A DNA stretch of 64,000 nucleotides, taken from Deltaproteobacteria bacterium (GTDB lineage Bacteria; Desulfobacterota; Desulfarculia; Desulfarculales; Desulfarculaceae). The stretch lies in NCBI GenBank assembly GCA_021811275.1, contig JAJZPI010000002.1:1-64000 (forward strand), in the 5' to 3' direction. The notes below the pieces were generated by a model. That model worked only from the letters and a program-made list of their open reading frames with translations. It had not been told where the DNA came from and ran no database searches. Positions 1 to 8,523 of this stretch are shown piece after piece (position 1 is the stretch's first letter; each line of letters opens with the position of its first letter). Position numbers and translations under genes: made by a program.

Positions 1-1
1 C

Positions 2-31
2 CAGCTGGCCAAGCTGCTCGTCAAGCTTTAA
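2..31 (+). CDS. C-terminal tip of a protein entering from the left edge
   Basis: The window opens inside a reading frame that ends QLAKLLVKL and stops at TAA (29-31). Nine codons are too few to assign a family. The amphipathic ending would suit many cytoplasmic proteins. Another frame could be the true one, so this is tentative. Confidence 0.35.
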   Translation, partial: QLAKLLVKL

Positions 32-109
32 CCGCCGAGCCTCCGCCTCCTCTCTCCTCCTCTCCCCAGCTTGGGGGAACCCCGCGCCAACCGGGGTTCC
101 CCCAACCCC

Positions 110-301
110 CCCGTCCGGGTGCCCCGGCTGCCAAAACGGGTCGGCGGGGGCGTGCTTCGTCCGGGTGCCCCGGCTGCCAAAACGGGTCGGCGGGGGCGTG
201 CTTCGTCCGCCCCTCGCGCGCTCCCGGTGGGGGCTCGCGCCAAGGGAAAAAATGCCGCCCGCGCGCCGCGGGCACCATGGCGGGTCGGCGGGGGCCCTGG
301 T
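110..301 (-). repeat. Tandem copies of a dispersed GGGTCGGCGGGGGC repeat (family 2)
   Basis: A unit of about 46 bases containing CCAAAACGGGTCGGCGGGGG is present twice head to tail (about 112-157 and 158-203). Diverged pieces follow, with CGCGCTCCCGGTG near 218 and GGCGGGTCGGCGGGGGCC near 279. Related sequence in the opposite orientation lies at 38655-38750, 44250-44407, 52080-52175 and 53430-53548, and in this orientation at 61702-61800. I see no coding signal between 32 and 392 apart from this repeat. Confidence 0.7.
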
Positions 302-392
302 TTTTTACCGCCGGCGGGCCGGTCTGCTCTGTCTCTGGGGTGGAAAAGAATGCCGCCCCCGGGTGGGGTCGGGGGCGGCGAGGGGTGGGGGA

Positions 393-689
393 CTAGGCCA
401 AGGCGTGTAGCGGAGCCCTGCCGGCCGTCTTGCCCCGGGCGGGCACGATGGCCTGGTGCAGGAGCAGGGCCTTGGCCTCGGCGAAAGCGCGTCTGAAAAC
501 CATGTCGAAGATAAGGTTCTCGTTTCCAGTGCTCGTGGGCGCCAGCTGCCGCCGCACATCGCGCTCGACCTGTTCGAGCATCTCGGGCGACCATTGCTCC
601 CCGCTGGACACGACCTCGGGGGTCAGGGACACCAAGGTCTCGAAGATGAGCCTGGTCAGGCCTTGGGGATATGGCGTTCCGGGGTTCAT
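393..689 (-). CDS. Hypothetical protein, 98 residues
   Basis: I do not recognise this small protein. The ATG at 689 is preceded by a strong AGGAGG at seven bases, which supports it as a real gene. The product is soluble, with no signal peptide or membrane segment. It is mostly helical and charged in the middle (EMLEQVERDVRRQL), with a basic, alanine-rich C-terminus. It stands alone, with repeats downstream and a 320-base gap upstream. No function is assigned. Confidence 0.6.
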   Translation of the reverse strand: MNPGTPYPQGLTRLIFETLVSLTPEVVSSGEQWSPEMLEQVERDVRRQLAPTSTGNENLIFDMVFRRAFAEAKALLLHQAIVPARGKTAGRAPLHALA

Positions 690-1009
690 GGCGTGCCTCC
701 TGTGTTCAGGCGCCCTTCATAACTGCAAGCCACGGGCCAATTATCGGCCCAGCCAAAATAACCAAGCATAATTAAGATATTGGCTTTAGAGGCCATGAAC
801 TGGAGGCAATTCCTGCCCAGGCGGGGGCCTTCGCCCCCGGCAAGTCCTGAACCATAAAGACAAGTTTTGCCGGGTAGTTGCAAACGAAAGGCGCTGTGAA
901 GCGCGCTTTACGGCCCTGAGCAGGCGGCTGCATGGCCCTTGGGGTGTGATTGTCATGAAAATGACGGCGAAGGGTTGTCGTGAATAGCGCCGGTCGCCGA
1001 GGCGGGGGA
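690..1009. other. Gene-free stretch between two small minus-strand genes
   Basis: I find no convincing gene here. It is more AT-rich than its surroundings around 730-785 and probably holds the promoter of the 98-residue gene. An imperfect palindrome (GGGCCAATTATCGGCCC) lies near 734. A short hairpin, GGGGGC-CTTC-GCCCCC, lies near 823 without a T-tract. No known riboswitch or RNA motif was recognised. Confidence 0.4.
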
Positions 1010-1303
1010 TCAAGTCAATAATTTGACAGGAGTGGCGGGGTCGGGCGCGGTTTTTTCTCCGGCGGCGGCCCTGGGACGAGTGAAGATGACCTTGAGCCGG
1101 GCCGCCGCCTCGGGATGCTCGAAGCAGGCCGCGCATTGGCCCTGGCGCTGGCAGGCGGCGGGGTCCACCGGTTCCAGCAGCACCTCGAAGCCCAGCTCGC
1201 GGTATTGGCGGGCCGCCTCGCCCAGGCGGGGCTCGGTCGCCATGAACTGGCGGGTCCAGCCCTGGCCGGCAAGCTCCTTTTCGCGCTCGGCGGAGCAACT
1301 CAT
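1010..1303 (-). CDS. Small cysteine-containing conserved hypothetical protein
   Basis: This encodes about 97 residues starting MSCSAEREKELAGQGW. The ATG at 1303 has GGGAG seven bases upstream, so it is preferred over the in-frame codon at 1330. Four cysteines stand out: C3 and a C-x5-C-x2-C cluster (ACQRQGQCAACF). They sit in a compact domain with the signature YRELGFEVLLEPVD and the ending LKVIFTRP. The layout suggests a small metal- or Fe-S-binding protein, but no family is named with confidence. It starts 38 bases after the hybrid sensor kinase stop on the same strand, so the two may be co-transcribed. Confidence 0.65.
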   Translation of the reverse strand: MSCSAEREKELAGQGWTRQFMATEPRLGEAARQYRELGFEVLLEPVDPAACQRQGQCAACFEHPEAAARLKVIFTRPRAAAGEKTAPDPATPVKLLT

Positions 1304-1341
1304 CGCGCATCTCCCGGCCAAGGCCCCCAAGCCGCCCGGCC

Positions 1342-3351
1342 CTATGCCCGGCCGCCCAGGACCTCGCGCACGCAGCGGGCCAGTTCCTCGCGGTCGATGG
1401 GTTTGGAGAGGAAGCGCCGGATGCCCAGGGCCTCAACGTCCTTGGCCTCCAGGGTGCCGCTGTAGCCCGAGCAGAGAATGACCGGCAGGTCCGGCCGCGC
1501 CTGAAGCAGGGCCCGGGTCAGTTCGACCCCGGTCAGCAGGGGCATGGTCTGGTCGGTGATGGCCATGTCGAATTCGGCGGGCGCGGCCAGGAAGGCGGCC
1601 AGGGCCGCCGGGGAACTCTCGAAGGCCCGCACCTGGTAGCCCAGGTTGGCGAGCATGGTGGCGGCCATCTCCACCACCTCGGGCTCGTCGTCGACCAGGA
1701 GCAGCCGCTCGCCCCGGCCCCGCTCCGCCTGCTTGGGCGCCGGCTCGTCGGCGGCCAGGCCGGGAGCCAGGGGCAGGAACACCCTGAAGACCGAGCCCCG
1801 GCCCGGGGCGCTCTCCACCTGGATGCCGCCCTGGTGGCCCTTGACGATGCCGTGCACCACGGCCAGGCCCAGGCCGGTGCCCTCGCCGTGGCTCTTGGTG
1901 GTGAAGTAGGGCTCGAAGACGCGCTCGACCACCCGCGGCTCCATGCCCGGCCCGGTGTCGCTCACCGTCAGCCGCAGATAGCGCCCCGGCTCCAGTTCCG
2001 GCAGGGGCCCGACCTCCGGCCCCGGGCTCCGCCAAAGGTCCAGGGCCACCCCCAGGGTGCCCCCCTGCACCCCGCCGGGGCCGCCCATGGCCTGGGCGGC
2101 GTTGGCGCAAAGGTTCAGCAGCACCTGCTGCAGCTGGGTGGGCTCGCCCAGGACCACCCCCGCCCCGGCGGCCACCTCCGGGGCGACCTCCACCCTGATG
2201 CGGATGGTCGAGGGCAGCGAGGCCCTGAGCAGCTCCAGGCCCTCGGCCACCACCCCCGCCAGGTTCAGGGGCCGGCGCTCCTCGGCGCCCCGCCGGCTGA
2301 AGGTCAGGATGCGCCCGGCCAGGTCGCGGGCCCGGCGGCAGGCCTTGACCACCTGTTCCAGGGGTCGGCGGGCCGGGTGATCGGGCTCCAGGAAATCGTG
2401 CAGGGCTATCTCGGTGAAGCCCAGGATGGAGGCCAGGATGTTGTTGAAGTCATGGGCAACCCCCCCCGCCAGGGTGCCGATGGCCTCCATTTTCTGGGCT
2501 TGGCGCAGCTCCTCCTCCAGCCTGGCCCTCTCGGCCTCCGCCCGCTTGAGCCCGGTCAGGTCCAGCAGCGAGGCCACGCTGCGGGCGGTGCCGGGGATGA
2601 CGCCCACCGTGACCAGGCACTGGCGCAGGCCCCCCCGCCCGTCCTTGACCTTGGCCTCGTAGGCCCGGGGCGCGGCCCCGGGGTCGCCGCGGCGCAGCCG
2701 GTGATAGGCCAGCATGCGCTCCACGTCGTCCTCGGCTATTACCTCGCGCCAACTGGGCCGGCTGTCGACGTATTCCCTGCTGGCGCCGGTCAGGGCGATG
2801 AACTCGTTGTTGGCCAGGCTGACGGTGGTGTCCTCCTCGATGATGATCATGGCCGTGCCGGAGGTCTCGAAGATGGTGCGGTACTTCTCCTCCGACTCCA
2901 AGAGCGCGGCCTCGGCCTCCCGCCGGCGGGTGACGTCCAGGAAAAGGCAGACCAGGTGGCTGGGCCGGCCCTTGGGGTCGCGCACCAGGGTGCATTTCAT
3001 CAAGGCCCAAACCAGATGACCCAGCTTGTGCCGGAGCCTGAACTCCTGCTGGGCGGCCCGTATGCCCTGGTCGCGCATCTGCCTCCAAAGCTCCTCCAGG
3101 AGCACCCGGTCCTCGGCGCGGGCCAGCTCGGCCAGCCCGCGCGATTTCAGTTCGTGCTCGGAATATCCCAACATTTCGGCAAGATGGCGATTGGCGGCCA
3201 GGAAGGACCCCGTGGGGCCGAGAATGGCCATGCCCAGGGAGGCCTGGGTGAAGGCGCTCTGGTAGAGATCGCGCTCCCGCGCGACCGGGCCCGCGCCGAC
3301 ATCCCTCTTGGGGGCTGCCGGGCGTTGGCCGCCTTGGCGTGCGTCGCCCAT
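1342..3351 (-). CDS. PAS-PAS hybrid sensor histidine kinase with C-terminal receiver
   Basis: This is a cytoplasmic two-component hybrid kinase of about 669 residues. In order it has a PAS domain (about 25-140), a second PAS (about 145-265), a HisKA helix with [19 protein letters not shown] around 300 carrying the phosphorylated His, an HATPase_c domain with DTGPGM and [18 protein letters not shown], and a receiver (about 540-665). The receiver has VDDEPE, the acceptor Asp in [11 protein letters not shown] and a conserved Lys in FLSKPID. There are no membrane segments, so the PAS domains probably sense a cytoplasmic cue. I chose the ATG at 3351. The frame stays open to 3711, but that extension is low-complexity, basic and lacks domain character. 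The next kinase is divergent, so the two share the 3352-3623 upstream region. Confidence 0.85.
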   Translation of the reverse strand: MGDARQGGQRPAAPKRDVGAGPVARERDLYQSAFTQASLGMAILGPTGSFLAANRHLAEMLGYSEHELKSRGLAELARAEDRVLLEELWRQMRDQGIRAAQQEFRLRHKLGHLVWALMKCTLVRDPKGRPSHLVCLFLDVTRRREAEAALLESEEKYRTIFETSGTAMIIIEEDTTVSLANNEFIALTGASREYVDSRPSWREVIAEDDVERMLAYHRLRRGDPGAAPRAYEAKVKDGRGGLRQCLVTVGVIPGTARSVASLLDLTGLKRAEAERARLEEELRQAQKMEAIGTLAGGVAHDFNNILASILGFTEIALHDFLEPDHPARRPLEQVVKACRRARDLAGRILTFSRRGAEERRPLNLAGVVAEGLELLRASLPSTIRIRVEVAPEVAAGAGVVLGEPTQLQQVLLNLCANAAQAMGGPGGVQGGTLGVALDLWRSPGPEVGPLPELEPGRYLRLTVSDTGPGMEPRVVERVFEPYFTTKSHGEGTGLGLAVVHGIVKGHQGGIQVESAPGRGSVFRVFLPLAPGLAADEPAPKQAERGRGERLLLVDDEPEVVEMAATMLANLGYQVRAFESSPAALAAFLAAPAEFDMAITDQTMPLLTGVELTRALLQARPDLPVILCSGYSGTLEAKDVEALGIRRFLSKPIDREELARCVREVLGGRA

Positions 3352-3623
3352 TGGTTTCTCCGGCGTGGGGGACGGGGCGGAAAGCCCCGCTCCGGCTCCG
3401 GCATACCCGCCCCTGCCCCCCGGCTGGCGGTTGCCTGCAAAAAAAGTTGTCTCGGCGGAGCGGTACAGGAAATATATCACCCCCGCCCCTCCGGGGGAAT
3501 GCCGGTCGCCCTTAGCGCGGGGGAAGCGCCGCGCCAAGGGCCGCGGAGCCGAAAAGCGAGCGGTTGAGTTGCGGCGGCCGATCATAGTACACTTCAGCCG
3601 CCTTTTCCCCAAAAGGGTTGTAG

Positions 3624-5549
3624 ATGACTCGTCCCCTGGACAAATCCCTGGCCTGCCCTGAGCCACCGCGCATGACGCCCCGCAACCCCTTGAGGGCTGG
3701 TCTTGCCTCAAGGTTGAAAGACCGGATAGGCTCCATTTTCTCCCGGTGGCTGGCCATGCCCGAGGAGACCCTGCCCGCTTGGCGGGAGAGAATCTCCACG
3801 GCGGTCTTCTTCTGCTCCACGGTCATGGGGGTCATCCCGTTGATCTCCAGCCTGAAATGGGGCCTGAACAATGAGCGTTGGGCGCTCTCCGCATGCTACC
3901 TCGCCTTTTATGCCTGGTTGCTCTCCATTACGTTCTTCAGACGTTGGCCCTATTCCATCAGGGCCTGGAGCGGAGTGGCCATCTACTTCCTGCTCGGCGT
4001 CGCCTCCTTGGTCCAATTGGGGCCGGTGGGCAGCGGCAGGAACTGGCTTTTCGCCTCCGCGCTGCTGTCCAGCCTTTTGCTGGGCGTCTGGCAGAGCATC
4101 GCCGTTCTGGCCTGCATCGCCGGCGTCCTCTTCACCTTCCAGGTCCTGTTGGAGTCGGGGCGGCTCGTCTGGCCCCTGTTGGAGGCCAATTCCGTGCAGA
4201 CCTGGACCGCCACCAGCGTGACCTTGATGTTTCTTTGCAGCGCCATCACCATCTCCCTGGCGGTGCTGGTGGGCAGCCTGGGCAGGGCCCTCAACAAGGA
4301 AAAGGACGCCAGCCAGCACCTTCAGGAGGCCCACCGCGAGCTTCAGCACCACAAGGATCACCTGGAAGCGCTGGTGGGTGAGCGCACCGCCGACCTGGGC
4401 AAGGCCAACGATGAATTGAAAGCGGAGGTGGAATCGCGCAAGCAGGCGGTCAACGCCCTCCTGCACCTGGCCTCGGGGGTGGCCCACAACTTCAACAACG
4501 TCCTCATGGCGGGCAGCAGCAATGCCCAAAGCGCGCAGATTCTCCTGCGCCAGCAATCGCCCGATATCGCCCGGATAGACATGCACATGGAAAACGTGGT
4601 CAGAAGCTCCGAAGTGGGGCGCGAGGTGGCCAAAAGGCTTTCCCGCTTCGTGGCGGGCAAGCGGGCCGTGCAGGATCAGCTGCAATGCGTGGACGTTGGG
4701 GACGTGTTGGCCAAGATCGAGAACATCGCCCAGGGGACCTGGTTTCACCAAATCCGGCAGGGCGCGCTGGTGGTGAGGGTGGCGGGAGAGCCGGACCTGT
4801 TCGTCCTGGGGGTGGCCGGCGAGATAGTGGAGGTCTTGTTAAACCTCGTCAAGAATTCGGTAGAGGCCATGCAGGGCCAGGGCGTCGTAACCATCACCGC
4901 CGGCAGGGCCGGCGACAAGGTCCGCATCACCGTAGCCGACGAGGGGCCCGGCCTCGCACGGGAGGTTTCGAGCCGGCTCTTCAAGCCCTTCGTTACGACC
5001 AAGGGCAGGACTGGCCTGGGGCTGGGGCTGGCCATAAGCCGGGACATCGTCCTGGCCTTGGGCGGCGATCTGGTCTGCGAAGAATCCGCCGGGCGCGGGG
5101 CCGCATTTTCGGTCTCGCTTCCCGCCAGCGCCAGGCCCGCCCTGCCGCCGAGGGCGGGGCCGCCAAGTGAGCCGCGTCCCCTGCATATCTTGTTGGTCGA
5201 GGACGAAGCCTTGGTGGCCATGGGTCTGCAAACCATTCTCACCAGCGCCGGGCACCGGGTGGTCTGGGCCTCGGGACTCGCTCAGGCCAGGGAGGCTTTG
5301 CGGGAGGCGGTGCCCGACGTCGTGCTCTGCGACCTCAACCTGCCCGACGGACCGGGTTGGGAGCTGGCGCGCGACGCCTTCACGGCCCGCCACTCCCGGC
5401 AGGGCCGGCGCGTGGCCTTCGTGGTGCTGACCGGCTTCGACATCGACACCCTGGACGAGCTGCCCGACGGTACGCCTCAGCCCGTCGCCGTACTCAACAA
5501 GCCCATCGACCGGGCGGCGCTGCTGAAGGTGCTGGCGAAGGTGACCTGA
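3624..5549 (+). CDS. Membrane-bound hybrid sensor histidine kinase with receiver
   Basis: This is a 641-residue hybrid kinase. The N-terminal third has about six hydrophobic segments (roughly residues 60-225, for example VAIYFLLGVASLVQLG and LFASALLSSLLLGVW) with only short loops, so the sensor appears to lie within the membrane. A coiled-coil follows (NKEKDASQHLQEAHREL), then HisKA with GVAHNFNNVLMAGSSNAQ, HATPase_c (N-box LLNLVKNSVEAM, DEGPGL, GLGLGLAISRDIV) and a C-terminal receiver (LLVEDEALVAMG, acceptor Asp in VVLCDLNLPDG, Lys in LNKPID). The ATG at 3624 has only a weak ribosome site, and an ATG at 3672 is an alternative. It is divergent from the PAS-PAS kinase and convergent with the phosphatase gene. 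Confidence 0.85.
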   Translation: MTRPLDKSLACPEPPRMTPRNPLRAGLASRLKDRIGSIFSRWLAMPEETLPAWRERISTAVFFCSTVMGVIPLISSLKWGLNNERWALSACYLAFYAWLLSITFFRRWPYSIRAWSGVAIYFLLGVASLVQLGPVGSGRNWLFASALLSSLLLGVWQSIAVLACIAGVLFTFQVLLESGRLVWPLLEANSVQTWTATSVTLMFLCSAITISLAVLVGSLGRALNKEKDASQHLQEAHRELQHHKDHLEALVGERTADLGKANDELKAEVESRKQAVNALLHLASGVAHNFNNVLMAGSSNAQSAQILLRQQSPDIARIDMHMENVVRSSEVGREVAKRLSRFVAGKRAVQDQLQCVDVGDVLAKIENIAQGTWFHQIRQGALVVRVAGEPDLFVLGVAGEIVEVLLNLVKNSVEAMQGQGVVTITAGRAGDKVRITVADEGPGLAREVSSRLFKPFVTTKGRTGLGLGLAISRDIVLALGGDLVCEESAGRGAAFSVSLPASARPALPPRAGPPSEPRPLHILLVEDEALVAMGLQTILTSAGHRVVWASGLAQAREALREAVPDVVLCDLNLPDGPGWELARDAFTARHSRQGRRVAFVVLTGFDIDTLDELPDGTPQPVAVLNKPIDRAALLKVLAKVT

Positions 5550-5559
5550 CCGACCCGGC

Positions 5560-6363
5560 CTAGCCCCGGGGGAAGCGCCGCGCGCAGGCCGCCCGCATCA
5601 GGCCGTGCAGCCCGGGGCAGGCCGCCACCACGTCGCCCCGCCACAGGGTTTCACCCCCGCCGGCGAAGTCGCTGACCACCCCCCCGGCCTCCTCCACCAG
5701 GAGCATGCCCGCCGCCAGGTCCCAGGGCTTGAGCCCCATCTCCCAGAAGCCCTCCGCCCGCCCGGCCGCCACGTAGGCCAGGTCCAGGGCCGCCGCCCCG
5801 GCCCGGCGCACGTCGCTTACCTGCAGGAAAAGTTCCTGGAAAAGCTCCAGGTAGGGGGCCAGCCGGGCCCGGTCGCGGAAAGGAAACCCCGTGCACAACA
5901 GCGCCCGTTCGGGGTCGGTCTGGGCGCTTGTCCTGAGCCGTTGGCCGCCCAGGAAGGCGCCTTCGCCCCGCACGGCCCAGAACTCCTCGCCCTTGGTTAC
6001 ATCGGCCACCACCCCGGCCAGGGGCCGGCCCCGGCTCACCGCCGCCACGCTCACCGCCACGTGGGGGAAGCCGTGGATGAAATTGGTCGTCCCGTCCAGC
6101 GGATCGACCACCCAGGTGACCCCCGGCGCGCAGCAAAGATCCCGCCAGCGGCCCGAGGAGGACTCCTCGGCCAGCAGGGCGTGGTCCGGATGCCGCTGTC
6201 CGATAACCTCCAGCACCGCCGCCTCGGCCTGGCGATCGGCGTCGGTGACGAAATCGAAGCGGTCCTTGTTCTCCACCGCCAGGCGCGAGCCCCAGCGGCC
6301 GCGCAGGACCTGGGCCCCGGCCGCGGCCGACGCCCGGGCGGTCTCCAGCAATTGGGATTCCAT
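5560..6363 (-). CDS. Inositol monophosphatase family protein (SuhB-like)
   Basis: This 267-residue cytoplasmic, Mg-dependent phosphatase belongs to the FIG superfamily. Visible motifs are the metal-binding Glu in LLAEESSSG, the signature WVVDPLDGTTNFIHGFPH and the second metal site WDLAAGMLLVEEAGG. Relatives dephosphorylate inositol 1-phosphate or related sugar phosphates, and SuhB also helps rRNA antitermination; the substrate cannot be read here. I chose the ATG at 6363 (MESQLLETARASAAAG) because the family usually begins just before this helix. The earlier start at 6396 adds only a short non-conserved extension. It is convergent with the preceding kinase, with 10 bases between stops. Confidence 0.88.
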   Translation of the reverse strand: MESQLLETARASAAAGAQVLRGRWGSRLAVENKDRFDFVTDADRQAEAAVLEVIGQRHPDHALLAEESSSGRWRDLCCAPGVTWVVDPLDGTTNFIHGFPHVAVSVAAVSRGRPLAGVVADVTKGEEFWAVRGEGAFLGGQRLRTSAQTDPERALLCTGFPFRDRARLAPYLELFQELFLQVSDVRRAGAAALDLAYVAAGRAEGFWEMGLKPWDLAAGMLLVEEAGGVVSDFAGGGETLWRGDVVAACPGLHGLMRAACARRFPRG

Positions 6364-6497
6364 GATTGTCTTTCCCGGCCCCGAGCGGCCCCACAAATCC
6401 TTTATTTCCGCGATGACATGCTATAAGATAGCCCAAACCGGTCCCCGAGAGAAGTACTCGCCAGCCAAAGCATCTTCTGGAGCCGCCGGAAACCGAA

Positions 6498-7814
6498 GTG
6501 AATCCCCTCGCCGTCCATCCCCTGCCAGAGGCTAATTTACCCGAGCCGCGCATAGTGCCGCGCGGCGATCACGGCGTCAGCCGGGCCAACATCGACCCCG
6601 ACGCCCTCAAGGTCCTCTACCGCCTGCACCGCCACGGCTTCCTGGCCTATTTGGTCGGCGGCAGCGTGCGCGACCTGCTGCTGGGCAAACGGCCCAAGGA
6701 CTTCGACGTGGGCACCGACGCCCACCCCAGCCAGGTCCAGCGTCTTTTCCGCAACAGCCGGGTAATCGGCCGCCGCTTCCGCTTGGTGCAGGTTTTCTTC
6801 CAGCGCGGCAAGGTGGTGGAGGTATCCACCTTCCGCCGCCTGGCCGACTCCGACGACGACGCCATGCTCCAGGCCAACAACACCTTCGGCACCCCGGCCG
6901 AGGACGCCCTGCGCCGCGACATCACCATCAACGCCCTGTTCTACAACATCGCCGACTTCAGCGTGGTTGACTACGTGGGCGGCCTGGACGACCTGCGCGC
7001 CGGGCTGATCCGGGCCGTGGGCGACGCCGAGGTCCGCTTCCACCGCGACCCCGTGCGGGTCATGCGCGCCGTGCGCCACGCCGCCCGCGCCGGTTTCACC
7101 CTGACCCCGGACACCCTGGAGGCCGTCCAGCGCCACCGCGAGGAACTGGCGCTATGCCCCCCCAGCCGCATCCGCGACGAACTCATGCGCGACTTGAAGG
7201 GCGGCGCCGCCGCCAAATGGCTGGAGCTGGCCCATGAAACCGGCCTGCTCTACAGCCTGCTGCCCGCCCTGGAGCCCATCTACGGACCCGCCGGGAGCCC
7301 CGCCCGCGCCCGCGCCCGCGAGCTGCTCTCCCGGGTGGACCAGGCCCTGGCCCAGAACTCCTCCAAGGAGGTCGCCAAGGACGCCCACCCGGATGACCCC
7401 TTCGTCGTGGCCGCCCTGCTCTGGCCCGCCCTGGAGGAATTGGCCCGCGACCTCACCCTGGAGCCCGGCCGCCTCGGACGCGCCGCCTGGTCCAATTTCG
7501 TGCGCGACACCCTGCCCGCCCTGACCGCCCCGGTCTCTTTCGCCCGCCGGGTCATGGAGCGCGCCACCCAGTCCGGCGGCCTCATGGGCCTGGCCCTCGT
7601 GCCCGGCCGGGGACGCCTGCCCAAGAAGATCGCCCAGAAGGGCTATTTCGCCGACGCCCTCGCCCTGGCCGAACTCCTGGGCCTGGACATCACCCCCGGC
7701 GATGAAGGCCAGCCCGTGACCCCCACGGCCCCCCGCCGCCGCCCCCGCCGCCGCCGCCGCCGCCGGCCGCGTGGCGAGGCGGGTCAGGCGGGTGAGGCGG
7801 GTCGCGAGGCGTAA
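6498..7814 (+). CDS. pcnB: Poly(A) polymerase I
   Basis: This 438-residue enzyme would add poly(A) tails to RNA 3' ends and promote decay. The class II nucleotidyltransferase head is clear: YLVGGSVRDLLLGKRPKDFD with the catalytic Asp pair in DFDVGTDA. RVIGRRFRLVQVFF favours PcnB over CCA-adding enzymes. The RNA-binding helical region follows (DPVRVMRAVRHAARAGFTL). The C-terminus is very basic, with a run of about nine arginines, as in other PcnB proteins. The start is a GTG at 6498. A dispersed palindromic repeat begins exactly at the stop codon. Confidence 0.92.
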   Translation: MNPLAVHPLPEANLPEPRIVPRGDHGVSRANIDPDALKVLYRLHRHGFLAYLVGGSVRDLLLGKRPKDFDVGTDAHPSQVQRLFRNSRVIGRRFRLVQVFFQRGKVVEVSTFRRLADSDDDAMLQANNTFGTPAEDALRRDITINALFYNIADFSVVDYVGGLDDLRAGLIRAVGDAEVRFHRDPVRVMRAVRHAARAGFTLTPDTLEAVQRHREELALCPPSRIRDELMRDLKGGAAAKWLELAHETGLLYSLLPALEPIYGPAGSPARARARELLSRVDQALAQNSSKEVAKDAHPDDPFVVAALLWPALEELARDLTLEPGRLGRAAWSNFVRDTLPALTAPVSFARRVMERATQSGGLMGLALVPGRGRLPKKIAQKGYFADALALAELLGLDITPGDEGQPVTPTAPRRRPRRRRRRRPRGEAGQAGEAGREA

Positions 7815-7858
7815 TGCCAGTTGGCGTTCAAACGAGTAGTTTGAGCGCATATTGGTAT
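7812..7858. repeat. Solo palindromic repeat of family 1 at the pcnB stop
   Basis: The core is GCGTTCAAAC-GAGTA-GTTTGAGCGC (7824-7848), flanked by TAATGCCA on the left and TTGGTATATG on the right. These match the inverted TNATRCCAA ends of the family seen at 13591, 28172, 35421, 51294, 55690 and 63213. The left end overlaps the TAA stop of pcnB. It may also act as a 3' RNA hairpin. Confidence 0.7.
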
Positions 7859-7886
7859 ATGGCCGCCTACCTATCTCGCTAGCTCC

Positions 7887-7941
7887 CGTTCCTGGCCGCA
7901 CTTGAAAACATGCCGGGCGGGTTGGCGTGGCGCAAACCGCC
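7887..7941. repeat. 55-bp dispersed repeat, copy 1
   Basis: This stretch contains GCCGGGCGGGTTGGCGTGGC and is nearly the same as 11972-12025, with only a handful of differences. The two copies flank the block made by the MarR, ferredoxin and oxidoreductase genes in direct orientation. Confidence 0.7.
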
Positions 7942-7989
7942 TCCGGCGACGCCGCCCGCTCCCCGCCGAGCCCGGCGCGATTTTTGTCA

Positions 7990-8018
7990 TTGACGATGGC
8001 GCTCCCCTGGAATATCTT
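7990..8018 (+). promoter_or_regulatory. Sigma-70-type promoter of the MarR gene
   Basis: TTGACG (7990-7995), a 17-base spacer and TATCTT (8013-8018) lie 28 bases before the ATG at 8046. The -10 overlaps a motif repeated in the next promoter. Confidence 0.6.
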
Positions 8019-8030
8019 GTGTGCTAAACA
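8013..8030 (+). promoter_or_regulatory. Putative MarR operator, site 1
   Basis: TATCTTGTGTGCTAAACA overlaps the -10 of the MarR gene. The pattern TATCTTG-N4-CTAA recurs in reverse orientation at 8478-8495, overlapping the promoter of the downstream operon. It is an imperfect inverted repeat, as expected for a dimeric winged-helix repressor. Confidence 0.45.
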
Positions 8031-8045
8031 ATACGAGTGGCCGGC

Positions 8046-8456
8046 ATGGACACCCCCGAGGATTGCACAATCTTTTTATTGGCCAAGGCCTACCAGCGGG
8101 CCCACGGCATTTTGAAGGACCGCCTGCGCGGCTATGGCCTGACCAACCTGCAATTTCTCATCCTAGGCGCCCTGGCGGAAGAAGACGGCTTGAACGTCGG
8201 GGAGATAGGCCAACGCCTGGTGCTCGATAGCGCCACGCTTTCGGGCACTTTGGACCGCATGGCCGAAAACGGATGGATAAACAAGGAGGCCGATCCTCAC
8301 GACCGCCGGGTGGTGCGCGTCTTCCTGTCCTCCAAGGCCCGCCAACTGAGTGAGGAGCTGCGCGAGGTGCGCGCGCAAGGCAACCAGGAGGTTTTGAAGA
8401 ACCTCTCCCTGGAGGAAAAGGTGCTGCTCAAGCGTCTGCTGCGCGATTTGCGCTAG
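8046..8456 (+). CDS. MarR family transcriptional regulator
   Basis: This 136-residue winged-helix regulator is typical in length for MarR. It has an N-terminal dimerisation helix (CTIFLLAKAYQRAHGILKDR), the helix-turn-helix (LNVGEIGQRLVLDSATLSGT), the conserved wing DPHDRRVVRVFLSSKARQLS and a C-terminal dimer helix. I chose the ATG at 8046; a GTG three codons earlier is also possible. It precedes the ferredoxin and oxidoreductase genes. Motif sharing between its own promoter and theirs suggests that it represses itself and them, probably relieved by a small ligand. The inducer is unknown. Confidence 0.85.
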   Translation: MDTPEDCTIFLLAKAYQRAHGILKDRLRGYGLTNLQFLILGALAEEDGLNVGEIGQRLVLDSATLSGTLDRMAENGWINKEADPHDRRVVRVFLSSKARQLSEELREVRAQGNQEVLKNLSLEEKVLLKRLLRDLR

Positions 8457-8467
8457 CGGTTGTTTTT

Positions 8468-8496
8468 TTGGCTAATTAGTTAGTGTGCAAGATAAT
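8468..8496 (+). promoter_or_regulatory. Promoter of the ferredoxin-oxidoreductase operon
   Basis: TTGGCT (8468-8473), a 17-base spacer and GATAAT (8491-8496) lie 27 bases before the ATG at 8524. A run of seven Ts just upstream could be the tail of a weak terminator after the MarR gene. Confidence 0.5.
8478..8495 (-). promoter_or_regulatory. Putative MarR operator, site 2
   Basis: Read on the minus strand this is TATCTTGCACACTAACTA, which shares TATCTTG-N4-CTAA with site 1. It fills the spacer and the -10 of the operon promoter, a position where bound repressor would block RNA polymerase. Confidence 0.45.
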
Positions 8497-8523
8497 ATCG
8501 CCACCCAGGCAGGAGCAAGGAAC

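Noticed and set aside
112-204. Possible CRISPR array from the tandem 46-base units
   Set aside because: There are only two units, directly abutting with no variable spacers, and no cas gene.
21-594. Several overlapping frames on both strands at the left edge
   Set aside because: They cover tandem GC-rich repeats. Their products are Pro/Arg/Gly-rich, and no ribosome site precedes them.
817-840. Hairpin GGGGGC-CTTC-GCCCCC as a terminator
   Set aside because: It has a six-base stem only, no T-tract on either strand, and no gene ending beside it.
1834-3567. A 577-codon plus-strand frame opposite the PAS-PAS kinase
   Set aside because: It mirrors the kinase gene and has no recognisable fold. 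The kinase has complete HisKA, HATPase and receiver motifs.
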